From Pomphorhynchus laevis (taxonomy: Eukaryota > Acanthocephala > Palaeacanthocephala > Echinorhynchida > Pomphorhynchidae): 64,000 nt of DNA. The position numbers and the translations under genes are program-made. This document shows positions 11,500 to 22,392 of the stretch, in pieces; position 1 is the first letter of the stretch; each line of letters starts with the position of its first letter. The DNA is taken from NCBI GenBank assembly GCA_012934845.2, contig WNNJ02000199.1:310001-374000 (forward strand), in the 5' to 3' direction. Below the pieces are notes generated by a model. The model saw only the letters and a program-made list of their open reading frames with translations. It was not told the DNA's origin and made no database searches.

Positions 11500-12490
11500 G
11501 AATTAAGTTCACAACGCACTTCATGCATGAGAATTGCATCTCGTTTCTGGACGTTTTAGTAAAGCTGTCAGAGTCTAGATTTCTAACCTTGGTGAAAAGG
11601 AAACCTAACGAGACTAATCCCTATATTCGTTAGGATAGTTGTCACGCTAAACATACTAAATTAGGTATTTTCGCCTCGTTTTGTTTCAGGGCTTTCGAAG
11701 TTTGCAGTAACGTTACTATAAGAGAAGACGAGCTTTGACGTTCAAATGGCACATTTGTGCGTTTGGGTTATCCCTGTAGTCTTCTAGCGCATACTGTAGA
11801 CAAAGCTAGCAGAAAGTGGCGTAGCCAGAGAGTAGTGAGAGAAGGTCCGCTCCCAGCTAAGTTTTTCTTCACGTTACTAAAAACGGAATATCGACTAAGA
11901 TATTTTTCAACGGAGTCAGGAAATTAGTTAGCGATCTTAATCTTCCTATCCGAATAATTCCATGAAGCAAACCAACGACTACAATTAAAAAAGATTAACT
12001 GCACCTGAGAATTCTCCCTTGGCCGGGCTTATTTACGAATTAGCATGTCGGGATTGTGATGCTGTTTACATTGGTGAAACCGGTTGCGACATAAACTCAG
12101 AATACGGGAAAATAGAGCAGCAATTCACACAACGGCTAATTCTCATGTTGCTGACTACATAATTGCAACTGGACACTATAAATTTTAAGTCTCCATCAGT
12201 GCTCTCATTTGAACCCGACATCAGGCTGCGAAAAATAAAAGAAATAATATTAATTAGACAAAAAACCAACAATGAACGGCAACGATGGTTATACTTTGCT
12301 CACTTAAAATACCCTGTACATTTTATAATCTGCTAATGTGTTTTGTTTTTAACTTGTAGATTACCTTCAAAATGGTTTCGCTTGGAAACCGAAATATTGG
12401 TTTTAACAACAATAATCTTCTGTCGGCGGATGCCTTTTCTTATAACAATGATGTGGACCGACATCCTCGACTCTCTTTCAATTTTTATAT
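11500..12490 (+). mobile_element. Penelope-like element, 3' half with GIY-YIG endonuclease, then start of another copy
   Basis: Plus strand 11,520-11,850 reads CISFLDVLVKLSESR, KRKPNETNPYIR, KLGIFASFCFRAF and NGTFVRLGYP. This is the post-catalytic RT region that follows the YADD motif in Penelope proteins. Then 12,020-12,290 reads PLAGLIYELACRDCDAVYIG, the GIY-YIG nuclease signature, followed by ADYIIATGH. At about 12,373-12,490 the sequence changes to the element's 5' region (SADAFS...VDRHPRLSF), identical in sense to the N-terminus at 11,480-11,390 but on the other strand. The 3' halves and 5' halves are thus arranged inverted and in tandem. The element is broken in several places. Confidence 0.75.
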
Positions 12491-12539
12491 TTATGATATA
12501 ATACTTATTAATCTATAGATGAACAAAATAAATTGACAT

Positions 12540-12870
12540 CAATCAAAACTATTATATAAAGATATGAAATATATGTTTCGATACATTTATGATATATGTG
12601 TATTTAACTGTAATAATTTTTATTCAATAAGCGAACAAATTGATCCAAGTAGCCTTATTCTTAATAAATCAATATTGATAATAAAAGTGTATATCTAAAT
12701 ATGAACATTAAATTAACATTAACTAAAACTACTGTTAATTTATCTTAAAGATGACATTTATATTTACAAGAAACATTTTTTTTGCGTGAACATTCATGCA
12801 TACCATATGCTTAAAACAAAAAATTTTAATAACTTAAATACACAATAAAATAACATACAATTGACGAATA
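12540..12870 (+). pseudogene. Penelope-like RT fragment (same family as 6.3-7.1 kb)
   Basis: Plus-strand translation gives YSISEQIDPSSLILNK, then a MNIKLTLTKTTVNL block, then FLREHSCIPYA. These match the minus-strand fragments at 53.07-52.81 and 7.08-6.67 kb almost word for word. Frames are broken. From 12,490 to 12,540 only AT-rich sequence is seen. Confidence 0.6.
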
Positions 12871-12939
12871 AAGATTAAATTATTACCACCGATGACAACC
12901 ATATAGAATCAAATATGAAAATGGGTAAAAAGTCGAGAC

Positions 12940-14140
12940 ATTGCAAAAATAATGACGTGAAGTACTAAGAGGTACAAGTTGGCTGCGACAATGATGGTTG
13001 CTTGAACTGGTCGATTTTATCAGTGCCGGTTGGTACCCCATGCGCCTTAAATGGACGTTTCTTATGTGGAATATGTGCTGCAGGCGTCATTGACATCCTA
13101 CACAGGGAGGTAGATGAACTATAAGTACTTGTAAATACAATACGAAATCATCATCTTGTCATGACAACAGTGTCCAAAAATGTTCACAGTGAGGAGGTAC
13201 AGACTGTCAAAATCAGTCGAGATTGTCAATGATTCAAACGCAGATATTGGTTCAGATGCACATCGATGCCCACATGTAATGGGCGATACTACATCGTCAG
13301 TTACAGGAATTACTCATGTTCGTATCTGGAAGAGAGGGCACTCATAATCTTATAATGTTCGTCATATAGTAAGTAAACGAATACATTCTGTCAATACTCA
13401 CTCGGACAATAATGTTACTGAGAACTCTCCTTCCAATGGTCACAGTTTGGTTCCACATAATGAGAGTGTGAAGGAGCTCATAGAGGAAGCTCAACTCATA
13501 TCAGCACATCCACCCTATTCTAACGTAAATAGTTAATTGACCTCTGTGTCAATAAACTGTACCACTGATGATTCCTCATTGCAAGTATCGACAACTCTCA
13601 AGCAATGTCTTCCTCAGGCAGTACATTAAGTAGAAAACAATCCCTATCAGATAGGAGATATAATATCATTGTATCTGGGGTTAAAGAATCGGGTAGCGGT
13701 GATGCTCAGGTTAGGCTAGATGATGACATTAAGATTCTCCGTACAATTCTGTCCGGAATAATTGACAGTGAAAACCTCTCTGTTGCTTAAAGCCTTGTTG
13801 TTAAGAAAGTTTTTTCGTCTGGGTAAAATAATGCCTCAGAAACCTAGGTAGTTGAAAGTTGTTCTCAGTTCCAAGGAACTTTTCGACTTTCTGCTTCATC
13901 ATAGATATCGGTTACTCTGCTCTTCTTTCCATATATTCCAAAATTTATCCCCTAAGGATCGGGAAAGAAAAAAGGATGCCTTTTTAGAATTGCATTAAAG
14001 ACTGAGCAATGGCGAATCTAATCTCTATGTTAGAAATTTTTGAGTTGTACGGTGGCGACCGACAGTGCAGTGTCAACCTTTGCTACGGACATAGATTGTT
14101 GCCCAGATGGGTTTCGCTCAAGTAGTATTGCTAACTTTAG
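12940..14140 (+). pseudogene. LINE-B type ORF1 remnant
   Basis: At about 12,965-13,110 the translation reads VGCDNDGC...W, then FLCGICAAG in another frame, a Cys-rich motif parallel to IGCDNKNCNVWTH...FLCGFCCAA at 40,500-40,370 (minus). At 13,605-13,790 an open frame reads SDRRYNIIVSGVKESGS and DDDIKILRTIL. That resembles the first strand and following helix of the RNA-binding domain in CR1-like ORF1 proteins. It is broken by several stops. Bases 13,800-14,220 continue as low-scoring remnant. Confidence 0.5.
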
Positions 14141-14231
14141 TGATATTCATTCTATCTCTAAGATTTCCTATGATAGCAACATACCTTAAATATAACTTAA
14201 AAAGTTTAGAGAAATAACATACAATCAATTT

Positions 14232-14363
14232 AGTTCCAGATCAATCCAGTTCCAGATCAATCCAGTTCCAGATCAACCCAGTTCCAGATCAATCCAGTTC
14301 CAGATCAATCCAGTTCCATATCAATCCAGTTCCAGATCAATCCAGTTCCAGATCAATTCAGTT
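14232..14363. repeat. 16-bp minisatellite
   Basis: About eight tandem copies of a 16-base unit, CCAGTTCCAGATCAAT, occur with only a few substitutions (for example one CATATCAAT and one CAACCCAG variant). The array sits directly upstream of the LINE-A1 leader that begins near 14,380. It could therefore be 5'-UTR repeats of that element rather than an independent satellite. Confidence 0.9.
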
Positions 14364-14379
14364 TCGCTCGCGGAATTTT

Positions 14380-17305
14380 CAGAGTTAACCATTTTTACAG
14401 TTCCGCTCGCTGAAAAACTTATTATTTTAATCAGTAGCAAGTTTAACAGTTTAAACACACAAGGACGTTGATGAGAGGACGTAAGAAGACAGCTACGACC
14501 GACACAACTGTGCTCAATTACAAGTACAGTGCTCGACACACGACTGCAGAGTCTGGATTACAATCGCACGCGACAACAGTAAGTCTAAAGAATACTTCCT
14601 ATGTGGCTTTTGTCCACCAAACTCATACGCTACCTCTCCCATAAGAACATATCAACATCCAACGTGTCCACACAAACCACCCTAGTCGTTTCTGATGTCC
14701 TTCGTCAACCCACTGATCCTATCACCACATGCACTTCTAATCCCATGTCTTCACTTCCCGACACCCCGTCTCTTCCCTTCTGTCTCGTTTCTCAATAACC
14801 TACATACCTCAATCAAAATCACCTCCACCAACCTCCACAATCCTTCCACTCATAATCTTTCCTCACATTGCTCACCACCCTCTATATTATCCAAATTCTC
14901 TTTGTCTTCCGCTGTCAAATCTACTTACTTGATATCCTCAACTCCCAGCTTTCCTATCGTGATCTCACCAACTCACTTTACTCGTCTTCCTTTACGGAAA
15001 CGCTTTCCTTCTCGCGATCGTTGCGTCATGGTCACTAATATTACTCCTTCCACCTCTTTATCTCCACAAGCATGTCTCGACCACGATGTCTCGGCATTGA
15101 GATCCATCCTCTCGTCTCTTGTAAAGTGCGGATAAACAATCATTTTTCAACAACATCTCTCCTGTCGCACACATTCGCCTAAACAAATCTTCTCAATCTA
15201 ATCCTTCCCAGCCCCTCTCCTAAAAATAGTTTTCAAGCATTGCTCTCACGCGTCTTCTGTCCTCTCGCAACGATTCAAACTCATGTCCTCTTCAGCCACT
15301 CGCATTTTCCCCGATCGCACCTACTCCGAAATCGATCATCTCTCATCTGCCCGCATCGAAAAACACCGTCGCGAGGAAAACGGCGAAACATCTCTCTCCA
15401 TCCGAAACACCGACGGAAATTTTCAAGTTGTCCACACCCGCTCAAAAATTCGATGGCGCTCCATCTCTTCTATGTGTCTTCTCCACTAGCCCCTATCTTG
15501 CTCTCTCTCTATATTTGATAAATATAGAATGCAATATATTACGGTGATATACTCTCTATATTTGAGAGTCTACCACCGCTCTGTCAGACGTGATTTCCGC
15601 TAGATCACTTCGTCTTTCCGTGATTCCTATCTTGCTCTTCGCTTGTCTCATCTCCATCTACTACGTACCAAATACAACTCCTTCTGGTAACATAAAATCA
15701 TCACTTTATTTAACTCTAAGACCCTCTGGCATACTTTTAACTCAATCCTTGCTCGCTCCTCTTAGCCTTGCAACATCAATCCCAATGAGTATTCGTCATT
15801 TCTCCAGACCATAGTATCCACGTTGCTCTCTCACACCCCGGTCTCCATCCTATCCTACTCTGCCCAGCCTATCCTCATCCTCCAAGAACTCTTTCATCTT
15901 CTCTCTGTCTCACAAACTGAAGTATCATCTGTCATCATGTCCTTGCCCAACAAAACCTCACCTACCGATCCCCTGCCTATACACATACTTTAATCCATAT
16001 GCTCGTCGATATCCCCTTTTCTCACAACCTTGTTTAACTCGTATCTTCCCTTCACACTGGAAATCTGCAATCGTTCGTCCCCTCCTTAAGAAACAATCGC
16101 TCGATCCCTCCCTTCCTTCTAGCTATCGCCCCATTTTACTACTTCCTACTCTTTCTAAGCTCTTAGAACGCATCATCTTAATACAGATCAAAGCTTATCT
16201 CTCATCATACAATCTGTACCTCCTTTCCAATCCGATTTTCGCTCTAATCACTCCACAGAAATCGTCTGCGTGAAAGTTTACAACGACTTACTCATTTCTC
16301 GAGACAAGGCTTTATATAGTGTTCTCATCTCCCTCGACCTCTCCTCCGCCTTCGAAATTGTCGACCACTCCGTCCTCTTTTCTCGCCTTCGTTATGATTA
16401 CGGCATTTCTTCCTTCTCCGTAGTATAGATTACCTCATATCTATCCGACCGTTCCTTTCGCGTCTGTTCTAATTCATCATCATCCCCTCCCATCCCTATT
16501 TTTTGCGGGGTCCCACAAGGTTCAGTCCTAGGTCCCCTGCTTTTCTCTCTTCTGCTTGGCGATATCTCTCCGTTTATCAAACCTTACTCCTTTAATGTCA
16601 TGCAATACACCGATGACATTCTAATCTATGCTCATGCACTCGCACATCGCATACACGATATCGGCATTTCTGCTTCCAACTGTCTTTCTTATATTTACAA
16701 ACGTCCATCCAATCTCCATCTCGTTCTAAACCCGAAAAGTCCAAAATAATATGGATCGTTCCCCGTAAATCAAACAAATCTCCTTCCACTGTATCTTTTG
16801 CCGCATCGATCATCTCCATAGTACACAATCTCACTTTCTTAGGTTTCCATTTCGATGATCACCTTTCCCTTAAACCCATCGTCCGTGACAAGGTCTGCTC
16901 GTCTAACTTAATTCTCCGTGACATCTATACCCCTACAACGAATAATCAACTCCGTTGTTCGAGTGCTCTTTTGTCTCCGTTGCTTCGACTACACATCCAC
17001 ATATCTTGCCCAACTCTATTGGACCACCATCCACATTCGCATCAAACTTTGCCTCCTTGTAACTTTTCGTCTCATCGCTGTCGGCTCCCCCATCGTTCAT
17101 CAACCTTCTTTTCTTAGACGACACTCGCCCCACCTCGCTATTGCTGCGTTCCCGTCATTGCCTCTTACTTCACGTTTCTAATTACTCCAAAACTACGTTC
17201 TCCGGTCTTTCCTCGCCGCCGCCCCACTCACCTAGAATCATTCCCTTTCGACGTCCGCCGCGCTCTCTCCTTTATCACATTCAAACACCTCCTACTTTCA
17301 CACCT
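14380..17305 (+). mobile_element. LINE-A1 copy with EN domain deleted
   Basis: A leader (14,380-14,600) precedes an ORF1-derived region (14,600-15,490) with the C-terminal RIFPDRTYSEIDHLSSARIE block. Then only the first residues of ORF2 remain. At about 15,500-15,560 AT-rich filler joins directly to the EN-RT linker (RVYHRS). The whole endonuclease, about 0.9 kb in the 27.9-31.3 kb copy, is missing. RT follows, with the catalytic region near 16,600 (reads MQYTDDILIYAHA, so the YADD motif is altered) and the C-terminus to about 17,305. Several stops are present. LINE-B begins abruptly at 17,306. Confidence 0.8.
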
Positions 17306-19825
17306 CGACACATTTGTTGTACTTGGTGATTTCAACATGCCATCTGTCAATTGGGTTAATTACACTTCCAATGACTCGGATGTCGAGAGTTTGAAGCTAC
17401 TTGGCTTAATAAACAGCTTGGCTCTTAAGCAACATGTCAGTCAGAGTACAAGATTTTCACAGAATTTACATTCACTTTTGGATTTATGCCTTACTGTACC
17501 ATATGACATTCTTGATAGATTAAGCTATCTGGACCCAATAGGTCATTCAGATCATGTGGTCATTTCGATTGGTCTGAGCGATGTCTACTCACATGGCGTA
17601 ATTCCGACGTCATCTGTAAACCCATTCAGAACTGACTTTGCTCTAGTAAATAAATATCTCGTTGGGGTAAAGTGGTTGGATGCTTTTGATGTTGGCGTCG
17701 AATATTCATGGCAGTTTTTCAGGGATACTCTGTACCACCTCCTTAATCGTTTCTCACCTCTTCAGAGTAAACACTGTTTGACATCGATCTCACCGCCTTG
17801 GTTTAATAGCGACATAAAACATGCTTTAAAGATGAGACGTAAGGCCTTTAATAACTATCGTAAAGACAGAGCTAATTTCAGCACTTATAAGAAATGGCGA
17901 AACCTCGTTACGTCCATGAAGCGAACTGGTAGGCGATCTTTCGAAAAACAGCTAAGTATAAACTGTCACCGTGATCCCCGCTCTTTCTTTAGGTATGTGA
18001 CTGCTAAGCATACGCGCTGTAAACCTATAAATTGTATTCAACGTGACGATGGGAAATTCATAACTGATTCTTTGCAGATATCAAAGATGTTTAGAAATCA
18101 TTTCCATTCTTTGAATCTTGACCATAAGGATGTGACAATGGGTGATCCGTGTACATTTGAATCGCCCGGAGATGACACCAGCGACCTCTTCCGATGTGAT
18201 TATGTTCTCCAAGAGCTTTGAAAACTTAAATGCAAAGCAGGTGAGGGTCCAGATGGCTTACCGCCAGTATATCTGCGCAACATCGCTGACATAATATGTC
18301 ATCCGCTTTACAATATTTTCTCTGCGTCTGTTGCTTTTGGCGTTGTTCCTTCTGATTGGCAGAATTCCATCATCTGTCCTATTTATAAGAAAGGGGATAG
18401 TTCGTCCATTGACAATTATAGGCCTATTAGTCTCACTTGCGTGTGTTGTCGTGTGCTAGAAAGATTGATTAAGCGACGAATAATAGAATTTCTAAATAGA
18501 TTTCAAATTTTGAACCCAGCACAGCATGGCTTCCGAAAAGGTTATTCCACGACTACTAATCTTGTACATGCACGTGAAAATTGGTATCACTATTATGATC
18601 AAGGCATACCAGTTGATGTCATTTTCTTTGATTTCTCAAAAGCGTTCGACTCAGTTAATCACACGCGTCTTATTGAGAAGTTGGAGCACATTCATCTTGA
18701 TAAGAGGATCATAAACTGGATTCGTGTATTCCTTTCCAACCGACAAAGTGTCGTACGAGTAAATGAGTCGCTGTCGAGTCCATTTCCAGTGTTGTTAGGT
18801 GTTCCACAGGGAAGTGTATTGGGTCCCATCTTATTCAGTCTTTATATCAACGATTTGATACCAAATATCAGTTCATTCAGTTTATTATATGCAGATGATC
18901 TTAAAGTTTGGTGACCTATTATTTCCGATCTTGACAAACAGCATTTACAAAGCGACGTCGACGTTATATCCAATTGGTCTATACGAAATCACTTGAGGAT
19001 CAATTCCGCTAAATGTACATGTATGCGTATATCACGAAGATCATGTGATTATCTTGGAGGTGAGTACCAGTTTGGTTTAATTAGTATCGAAAGAACCAAC
19101 TCATATAAAGATTTGGGAGTTTGGGTTTGTGCTAACTTATCCACTCGAAAGCATTCAGACTACGTGTGTTGCATCACAAAACGCTTAATAGGACATACTC
19201 GTCGAGCTCTGATAGGCATAGATCCGTTATGTTACCATACCTTAGCAAATGCGTTTTTCTTGAGCCATATCTTATACGCATCGCCAGCTTGTTATCCCGA
19301 AACTACTTATGAGCGTCGTGCATTAGAGAAAGTGTTCAGATCAACAACTAAATTAGTCTCAGGGCTGCATATTTATGGCTACGCGAAACGCCTCCAGATA
19401 TTAAATATGCCTTGTCTGCGATATATCCGTGACAAGCGAGATCTCTCTCTTGTTTGGAAAATTCATCATACTAAAGATCATCCACTGTCACATCTACTGC
19501 AACTGAGAGGTCAACCTTCTCTTCGCGGACACCCCCTGATGCTGAAAACACAAAGGTACATGCATGCAGTTTCCTGCTTTGCCAAACGAGTCGTACGATC
19601 TTGGAATTCGCTTCAGAGTGCGACCGTTTTGTCGTCTACTGCTTCAAGTTTTTGCGCCCTACTGGATGATGACCCTTCCTTCTCAAGACAACGGTGGGAT
19701 TTTCAGTAGTTTATCTGATGAGGGAGGGACAAAACGACTCTTATTCTTTTTATTCTTTTTATTTTGTGAAGCAACTTGTAAAGAGCCTCGGTTCAATTCG
19801 TTGTCAATTAATAATAATAATATCT
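17306..19825 (+). mobile_element. LINE-B (CR1-like), EN C-terminus and complete RT
   Basis: One reading frame from 17,311 to 19,709 is interrupted only by TGA at 18,219-18,221 and TGA at 18,912-18,914. In order it has the end of EN (LGDFNMPSVNW, then IGHSDHVVI at about 17,540-17,570), the linker, GEGPDGLPPVYLRN (about 18,245), YRPISLTCVCCRVLERL (about 18,420), FFDFSKAFDSVNHTRL (about 18,630), LLGVPQGSVLGPILFSLYIN (about 18,795) and the catalytic LLYADDLKVW (18,884-18,913). The C-terminal FAKRVVRSWNSLQ block (about 19,580) is characteristic of CR1-type LINEs. It ends in a TAATAATAATAAT-type tail near 19,810-19,825. It is 5'-truncated, and comparatively young judged by its two stops in about 790 codons. 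Confidence 0.85.
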
Positions 19826-19839
19826 TAAGTTCTACAACA

Positions 19840-22295
19840 TATACAATTAAGGTTCCCGCTAATGAGCCTTTCGATTGAAAATTTAAAATTTAAAATTTTT
19901 AATAACGATCAATCGAAATCATTGCAAAACAATCCCTTCTGGATTGTTTCCGGGGCGATTTTCTGTCATTTGATATTGTGTTCCCATTCTTGTGGATCTC
20001 ACGCACATCGATACACATTTTGCTAGTGTAAGTGATATATGTGTTCGCAAGGCTCTTATGCAATCACTGTAAGGCAGTGTTCTTCGCTCAGCAACTTTTG
20101 TGGACATCCAGCGCATTACCTTATCAGCTTCTGGTGCCATTACACCGGTAGCGGAGAAGACCATAGGAAAGAAAGCGGATCGTTCGATTTCGTTAATTCG
20201 TTCAGCGTACTTTGCAATTTTCCGTTGTTCGTGGTAGACATTGCATTCTCGGGGTGTTCTGTTGGAATATGAAGGTGCAAGTGGGTTGTATATACAAATG
20301 TCCAAAAAGGACCGCACCATTTTCCCGCCTAATAAACTCCGGCAAACAATATCTGATCTTGCCTGGATGTCAGTACATGTTGTTGATCTCTCAAATACGT
20401 GGTTGCGGGGTACAGGTTGTAAAATCGGTTCTGTAGAAACATCACAACACACTTTAGCGAGTTCGTTAGCTAAAATATCACGAACAATGTTATGCCTGAT
20501 AATTGTGACACCTCCGTTTCGACATGACATAGCATGATTAACTGTGGATGGTGATCCGCATGCACATCTTTGTGTTGCATTTCTTAGTGGAAGATTATAT
20601 CTCGCACACATGGCATCTTGAAATTCTTGGGTGGTCAGTTGTGTATGTTTGTCGTGTGTCGGTTGATTGTTAAACCAAGATAACGTCCCACGTTGTGAAG
20701 CATATATCACGACTTGCTTCTTCTCGGTGTCCAAACTTGTCAATATCCTCTCATATTTTAGGCGAGATGCTAAATTTCTTTCCTGTTTTATCTCGGCAAC
20801 CGCACATTTCTGAGCATTGCCTAAACATGTTCCCGACATTCCCATAATTAGGGGCGTACATATCCGTATCGAATGCTGATATTCCATCTCGGCTTCTTCT
20901 ATGGGATTTGATATACCTATTCCTCCATGTTTTGTGGGCAGCATACATATCTCCATGATTTCTTTTTCAATGTTGTTTTGTCCAAGTAAATTGGGAAGAA
21001 GAATTTTTGTAATTGATTTCTCAAGAGGTGTGAACCATGATACCTCTGTAGGGCATGTGCGCATTAAGTACCTCCATTTATGTTGAAGCGCGTGAACAAA
21101 AACGTAATAGGCTATTTGAGCATCAACTTCTGCGAGTTCGCTTATGTTTTCCACCATCCTAACCCAAAGTTTGATCCTTGATTTCGCAAAATTCTCAATG
21201 TATTCGGCTGTTTCACAAGGAGACCCAAGAACGACAATTCCTTCTGGCGTGATGTTCAAGCCCGTTTCCCTGAATAATTGTTTGGCCTCGTCCAGGTTAT
21301 TTGAATGTATTAATAAATTGCATTTCGGGACGTTTATATGAAATCCATATTTCGGACCAATCGTCAATAACCTCTTCCATACAAGCGATATATCCTCAAG
21401 TGAACCGATACACGAAGCGTCATCCGCGTACTAACGATGTGTCACATTGCTGGCACATCGCTGTAGATCCTGTATCAAGGGAATTGACGATGAGGCAAAA
21501 GCGGCCATCGCAAGGGGATCTCCCTGAGTAAAGCCTTCCTTCGATATAACTAATTCGTCTTCAACACATAAAATGGGTGGTCGCTGGTAATAATTTTCCA
21601 GAGCGTTATGTATGGACGGACATTTGAATTCAATGTTGGTTAAAGATAACTGCCTATTGATCGCGTTGAAAGCATTTCTCGCATCTATTTGTAGAACACA
21701 ATTTAGCGAGTTCGTCGAGAATGTTTGTCTAATTGAGTGTACCACCGTTTCTGCGCCACACCTTTGTCCAGCACAAAGCTGTTTGTTCCCTGCGACATTC
21801 TGAAGATCGTCAGACACCGTGAGCAATATCGCTTTCGATATTATTCTTCTACTCACTTCCCCTATCCCAATTGGCCGAACCCCTGGATTCTTATTTAAGG
21901 GAATTAGTCTGCTTGCAGATAATGCCTGCATATTTATCTCACTGACGTGGTCAGTTGCAATACGTATCGCAATATCGGCCAAAGCATTAGAAAGACGGAG
22001 AGATTCGTGGTTATAATTATGCAACACGTCGCACCAATCAACCGCATTCATACCGGAAGGCCCACAGCTACCACGTGTTCTTTTTGCGGCACTCCGAATG
22101 GCATCTTTGTCTATTGAAAAGAAGATAGTGTGATGATGATCTTTACAATCGGGTAATTTTGATTTGAGAATACATTCCGCTTCTACAGCATCTGCATCCG
22201 GATGTAGGTGTTGGAGTACTTGCCTTACACTGTCATCCGCAATCATGTCGCATAATCTATGTAAACCCGTTTGATTAGTACCCGTTTCTAGTAAT
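19840..22295 (-). mobile_element. RLE-LINE, 5'-truncated, one nonsense codon
   Basis: Minus-strand codons from about 22,290 to 19,919 form one frame with a single stop near 21,433. It falls where the intact sister copy has Trp just before YADD. Motifs in order: RGSCGPSGMNAVDW, GVRPIGIGEVSRRIISKAIL, QIDARNAFNAINR, KEGFTQGDPLAMAAFASSS, YADDAS, GPKYGFHINVPKCNLL, LPTKHGGIGISNP, a Cys/His knuckle (C-A-C...H...C), RHNIVRDILANEL, QARSDIV...RSFLDICIYNP and YHEQRKIAKYAERI. The RT plus C-terminal knuckle plus PD-(D/E)xK-like layout resembles R2-type elements, but the sequence belongs to a distinct family. It is tail-to-tail with LINE-B. The 3' end shares a GCGGGAACCT motif with the copy at 33.5 kb. Confidence 0.8.
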
Positions 22296-22330
22296 TAATA
22301 ATTAATAATAATAATGATTAATATTTTTGC

Positions 22331-22392
22331 TTGTTGTGGTCATGTAAGCGTGCGCTGGCACGCATTTGTCATGTTAAAATAAATCTTTTTAA
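22331..22392 (+). mobile_element. Solo LINE-A1 3' tail
   Basis: TTGTTGTGGTCATGTAAGCG, the GCGTGCGCTGGCACGC hairpin and AAAATAAATC form the exact 3' terminus of LINE-A1, with nothing of the coding region. It is a dead-on-arrival insertion of about 60 bases, or the end of a longer copy whose body has been deleted. Confidence 0.75.

Noticed and set aside
17311-19709. TGA recoding (for example to Trp) in LINE-B.
   Set aside because: The host genes end in TAA and show no internal TGA. Two decayed codons are the simpler explanation.
19700-19740. CTGATGAGGGAGGGAC at the LINE-B 3' end as a hammerhead.
   Set aside because: No GAAA or stem II partner follows; it is ordinary 3' UTR.
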